From Liquidambar formosana (lineage: Eukaryota; Streptophyta; Magnoliopsida; Saxifragales; Altingiaceae), in NCBI GenBank assembly GCA_039720395.1, contig CM077828.1:21742717-21806716 (forward strand): DNA of 64,000 bases. The letters are read 5' to 3'. Numbering within the stretch: the stretch's first letter is position 1; every line of letters starts with the position of its first letter. A program made the position numbers and the translations under genes. Shown here piece by piece: positions 60,134 to 64,000 of the stretch. The notes under the pieces are model-generated. The model was given only the letters and a program-made list of their open reading frames with translations. It did no database searches and was not told where the DNA came from.

Positions 60134-60638
60134 ATCTCTCTTTCTCTCTCCCTGATTATTCATTTAGTTGCTAAGAAAATATTTATAATAAAAATTATAA
60201 AAAAAAAGAAGCTAGAATTCTTATACTTATCGAATTTTCCTATCAAAAAACACAAAAAAAAAAAAAAGAAAAAAGAAAAAAAAAGAGGGAAGAAGAAGAA
60301 GAAGATGAAGAAGAAGGGTTAAGGCTTTGAATATATATATTTTTCCTATCTCTCTTTCAATTCAAAGACTCGTTTGGATGCCGAGACAATCTTTAGGAGA
60401 AAGAAAACAAACAAAAAATTCCAAGTTCTAGAATTTTCCATTACAAAAATTGAGCCTCATTTAAGTATTTCACTAACATCATTAGTCCAAAATATAAATT
60501 CAAAACTTCGAAGGGTTATTTATCTGATTTTAAAAACGAGAGGTGAAAAATGATCATAGCTTAAAGTTCAGGGGTCAAAATTTGTTATTTTCCCTCTATT
60601 TTTTTTCCTTGTGTTGAGGATGGGATTGCTTTGGTTGA

Positions 60639-60709
60639 GAATGGCTATGGGTAGATTATATAATATACATATATATATGTATATATATATAATCTACCCA
60701 TAGCCATTC
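60639..60709. repeat. 71-bp near-perfect hairpin
   Basis: GAATGGCTATGGGTAGATTA is followed by a TA-rich loop and its exact complement TAATCTACCCATAGCCATTC. No flanking duplication seen. It could form a cruciform or, if transcribed, a short stem-loop. Confidence 0.75.
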
Positions 60710-60898
60710 AATGCATGGTGCTGATTGATATATATATATATATTTATTAATTTATTTGTGTGGGAATGGGATGGTGTAAGAGGAGTTTATCGGAAATTAT
60801 AGTTAGCTAGAAAATATAGAGCTCGTTGGAGATGGGTAGGAGATTCATCGATTTCTCGGCGAAACCATAAGGAATGATTAGGATGATATTTTGGACAA

Positions 60899-61304
60899 GA
60901 GCTTGGCTATTGCCATCACAAAAATTCTTTGCACCTCCCACATAGTTCTAGTTTTTTAAGGTTTTATAAAAAATATAAAAAGTTTTTATAAAAACTAACA
61001 GCTATGTCACTAGAAAACATGATTCTGAACAACTTTGTAAAAGAAAGTTTTTCATTTAAGTGGATTTTTGGCCATTTAGAGTTTCTATTTCATTTTTACA
61101 GATTTTTTCATGCAAGTGACCAAAAAATCCATTTGTATGATAGATTTTGGAAGAACTTTAGTTCACAAAATTGTTTAAAATGATGTTTTCTAATAGACAC
61201 TGCAATTAGTTTTCATGAAAACCTTTAATATTTTTCACAAAACATTAAAAAGTGTACAGTAATTGGAGGTGCACAGGAATTTTTGTACCGGCAATAACCA
61301 CCCC
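60899..61304. mobile_element. Mutator-type MITE (GGCTATTGCC family, copy 2)
   Basis: Ends GAGCTTGGCTATTGCC and, reversed, GGGGGTGGTTATTGCC. Flanks TTTGGACAA (60890-60898) and TTTAGACAA (61305-61313) match at 8 of 9. Interior alignable with 40305-40716 (GAAAACATGATTCTGAACAA, TGATAGATTTTGGAA). Confidence 0.75.
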
Positions 61305-61313
61305 CTTTAGACA

Positions 61314-61737
61314 ATTGATTAAGATTTGTGAGCCCTCAGAAGGGCATGAGATTCTTGTTAGGGAAAATTACATTTTAGGGGCCATTTTTCAAACTAACGT
61401 CAGAAAAAGATTGTTATTTGTCAACTTGCCACAAATTGACTACCAAATTTATTTATAAGGTATTAATTTGAAACGTAGTCCCTAAAAGGTAATTTTTCTT
61501 TTCTTAAAAATGACCCACTTCAGCCATGTTTGAAATATGTAATTTTCACACAATTTCTGAAATAGCAAGGGTTGGAAACGTAAATTACACGATTTCTGGC
61601 ATAAGTAGGGGTAAAATAGTCCAAGAATCGATTGTGTATCATCAAATGATGTGATTTTCATCTTAGAGCGCTAAGTTGACTGCCTCTCTTCTCTCTCTCT
61701 CTCTCTCTTATTCACTCTCTTTTCCCTTGTCATTTCC
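61314..61737. other. Intergenic, possible leader of the split ORF
   Basis: Ends in a (CT)n-rich leader-like stretch (61688-61708) just before the ATG at 61738. No other feature. Confidence 0.35.
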
Positions 61738-61785
61738 ATGGAAAATATCCACGTTGCTCTGTCGGCTCTTATGCCAGAGCACAAT

Positions 61786-62128
61786 TGTAATATCCCTACT
61801 CTAATTTTGGGTTAATTATATTATTTTAGATCCATTAGCGATTGGCTTTAATCGCTAATTGGGGGTTAAATAATTTTGCTTTAACTTGGTGTTAAGGCTC
61901 TAATTATCTTATTTATTTATTTAATTATTTTTAGATGGGTCATGCCGGATTTTTATTAAAATAATGGTTAAAATTATTTATTTCTCACTTACTTATGGAT
62001 ATAAAACCTGTTTTATTTGGAAAAGTCAAAGTGCAATGTGTCCAAAAAAAATAAAAAATAAAATGCTTTATTAATTAAATCCTGTTTTATTACCCTTGAT
62101 AATGACTTGATAATTTCGGGTCGTGACA
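61786..62128 (+). repeat. Left LTR
   Basis: 343 bp, TGTAATATCC...GTGACA. Differs from the right LTR by scattered substitutions and small indels, so the insertion is not recent. Confidence 0.85.
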
Positions 62129-62851
62129 ATTCTTTTTGGTATCAAAGCGGCTAGTAGATCCACATGGGTGATATGTGTGGGTGATAGATAATATGATATG
62201 TTAAATGTGAGATGATCATGGATTTTTGGTTGATTATTAGAATATTAAATTTATTGGTTAGTGACCTCTATTGCATGGTATATTGATCTGTTATGCTGTA
62301 TTTTTCATTTTTTCAGCAGAAAGGGTGTTTTGGAACAAATTTATTAAAGGGGTTATCCATATTATAATTTTATGAAAGTTTACAAGAAATACCATTGTTA
62401 TGTCTAGTTTTTGTATAAAAATTTTCAAAATCAAATTCTTTGTGGTTTATTCCCAGAAATTCAAACATATTCATTGGTCAATATTGTTTTGAAATTCCAG
62501 CAAAGTAATTTCAGATAAAATCGTTAAATTATTTTATAAAGAGAAGCTTTGCATCCCGAGGCATATTTTTCCAAACTGTTTTATGAGTCTAGTTTACATA
62601 GAATCAAGAAACTCAAGATTTGAATATATATATTTGTGGGTATGAATATATTGGAAGTTGTTAATTGATTATATGTAGTGGATTATTCCACCATACTTGG
62701 AAATGTACTTTCTTGAAAAAAAAAATAAAAATTGTTTTATCAATCTGCTCTTTAAAATATGAGTTATATAGCGGAAGCGCAGTAGTTATAACGTTTTTGA
62801 TTTAAGGCTATTTAAATTTCGAGGACGAAAATTTTTTTTAGGAGGGTAGAT

Positions 62852-63187
62852 TGTAATATCCCTACTCTAATTTTGGTAATTATATTGTTTTGGGTCTATT
62901 AGCGATTGGTATTAATTGCTAATTGGGGGTTAAATAATTTTGCTTTAACTTGGTGTTAAGGGTCTAATTATCTTATTTATTTATTTAATTATTTTTAGAC
63001 GGGTCATGCTGGATTTTTATTAAAATAATTGTTAAAATAATTTATTTCTCACTTACTTATAGATATAAAACTTGTTTTGTTTGGAAAAGTCAAAGTGCAA
63101 TGTGTCCAAAAAAAAAATCAAATGCTTTATTAGTTAAATCTTGTTTTATTACCTTTGATCATGATTCAATAATTTCGGGTCCTTACA
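62852..63187 (+). repeat. Right LTR
   Basis: 336 bp, TGTAATATCC...CTTACA. Aligns along its full length with the left LTR. Confidence 0.85.
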
Positions 63188-63270
63188 ACAGTGGTTTCTT
63201 TGACACTAATGGCTACTACAATATCTACAAGATCACGTTCGAGAACATCAGGAAAGTACTGTTCCACTAG

Positions 63271-64000
63271 GGTGTCATGCATGGGTGGAGCCAAGTGGGA
63301 CCGAAGGGTCACTGACCCATCTCAAATTTTTACTTTATTTTATTTATTTTATACATATTTATTTTTGCTTATCACAAATTTGCTCCCCCTCTTTTTTTGG
63401 CTCTCCTTTAGGGCTTTCTATTTATTTATTTATTTATTTATTGGTGGCCTAGAGAGGTTTCATTTATAATAAGGGTGGGTGTTTTTGTTTATTTATATTT
63501 ATACTTAAATATGACTTCAGATCAATAAATGAAAGTTTTGAAACACGACACTTGTACATATCTTAATCATTGTTGTGATTCTAGAATGCACCATAGGAGC
63601 TTATATAAGGAAAATGGCCTCATTTGGCCAAATTATCCAAGCAATCCAAAGCTTCCAAGCTGACAAACATTGTAATGAATTCTCTTAGTAATACAAGTGA
63701 ACTTTTTCACAAATGCTTGTGTGTTTTCTTCATTCCTAGTTTAGACTTTAGAGTATATATATTGCACGTAAAGAAGACTATTTCACTTTACCCTTTCTTT
63801 GTTTTTTTTTCAATCCAAATTAGAGTGGTGGGACTATGTCATTATTGTCAGATTTAAATGTCATAGAATGCATCAATAGTAGTGTGCTTGAAGGTTTGCT
63901 TAACGGTTCACAAGTAGGGCATGAAGCTTAACTATCATATGGGTAGTGGGTTGAAACATCAAGCCCTCAGTATTAGAGTTATGTTGCAAGATAGACACGA
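63271..64000. other. Right edge, nothing firmly recognised
   Basis: GGGTGGAGCCAAGTGGGACC near 63281 resembles the ends of common plant repeats, but no partner end is visible. T-rich sequence with (TTTA)n at about 63420-63443. Confidence 0.35.

Larger units (their letters stand above)
61786..63187 (+). mobile_element. Non-autonomous LTR retrotransposon (Ty3-type derivative)
   Basis: Two direct repeats of about 340 bp, 61786-62128 and 62852-63187, both start TGTAATATCCC and end in CA. Flanks ACAAT and ACAGT form a 5-bp target duplication with one mismatch. Eight bases after the left LTR is TGGTATCAAAGCGG (62137-62150), close to the initiator-Met-tRNA primer site. A purine tract AGGAGGGTAGA precedes the right LTR, after GAGGACGAAAATTT, a phrase typical of Tekay/Del chromovirus 3' ends. 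The 723-bp interior has no gag or pol, so it must have been mobilised in trans. Confidence 0.85.
61738..63270 (+). pseudogene. Short ORF split by an LTR retrotransposon
   Basis: ATG at 61738 opens a frame that runs into the insertion at 61786. If the element and one copy of the 5-bp duplication are ignored, the frame resumes at 63193 in register and ends at TAG 63270, for 41 residues in all. The downstream part contains GFFDTNGYYNIYKITFEN. Third codon positions are G/C-rich compared with the surroundings, and a CT-rich leader precedes the ATG. I do not recognise the protein; it may be the first exon or a fragment of a gene. Confidence 0.4.

Noticed and set aside
1..64000. CRISPR array, operon or bacterial-type system
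   Set aside because: The window is clearly plant nuclear DNA with spliced genes; no regularly spaced repeats or prokaryotic gene clusters are present.

Overview
This is nuclear DNA from a eudicot plant. The evidence is low GC, many A/T homopolymers and TA, CT and GA microsatellites, GT-AG introns, numerous MITEs and SINEs, and a gene set found in flowering plants that includes BASL, a stomatal-lineage polarity gene. I cannot name the species. About nine tenths of the window is non-coding. All product names rest on recognising conserved residues in hand-spliced translations; no database search was run.

Layout. A single-exon SAM-domain protein gene (+) lies at the left edge (163-1113). It is followed by about 20 kb of intergenic DNA made mostly of SINEs, MITEs and microsatellites. 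A Dof zinc-finger gene orthologous to DOF5.4/OBP4 (+) lies at 21316-22275, with GC-richer, ACGT-box-bearing DNA on both sides. Then come a 'gar2-related' gene (-, CDS 27665-31415, probable 5' leader exons out to about 34.9 kb), MPB2C (+, 41177-46710), BASL (-, 49249-50725), a dirigent gene (-, 51649-52191) and the D-aminoacyl-tRNA deacylase gene GEK1/DTD2 (-, 53346-59252). The right end holds several MITEs and a 1.4-kb non-autonomous LTR retrotransposon that splits a short ORF.

Main observations. (1) The BASL and gar2-related proteins share the C-terminal signature SFAFP-x-L...E-[WL]...SP...M...LRKH and lie 18 kb apart on the same strand, which fits an old local duplication. From memory, OBP4-BASL and GEK1-gar2-related are each near neighbours in Arabidopsis (At5g60850/At5g60880 and At2g03800/At2g03810), so this window joins two Arabidopsis neighbourhoods. 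(2) MPB2C and GEK1 carry single-base +1 shifts inside otherwise clean exons. They look like residual sequencing errors or very young lesions. (3) The transposons are well dated by target-site duplications: three hAT-type MITEs, Mutator-type MITEs (one inside the terminal repeat of another element, one a long hairpin in an MPB2C intron), and SINEs with clear direct repeats.

The genes are not one pathway. BASL (asymmetric division), OBP4 (root cell growth), MPB2C (microtubules and intercellular movement), dirigent (phenolic coupling) and GEK1 (chiral proofreading) are ordinary chromosomal neighbours. I did not find a convincing new multi-gene system. The best leads are the BASL/gar2-related pair, a coding-like 43-codon upstream ORF, and the retrotransposon-split ORF.
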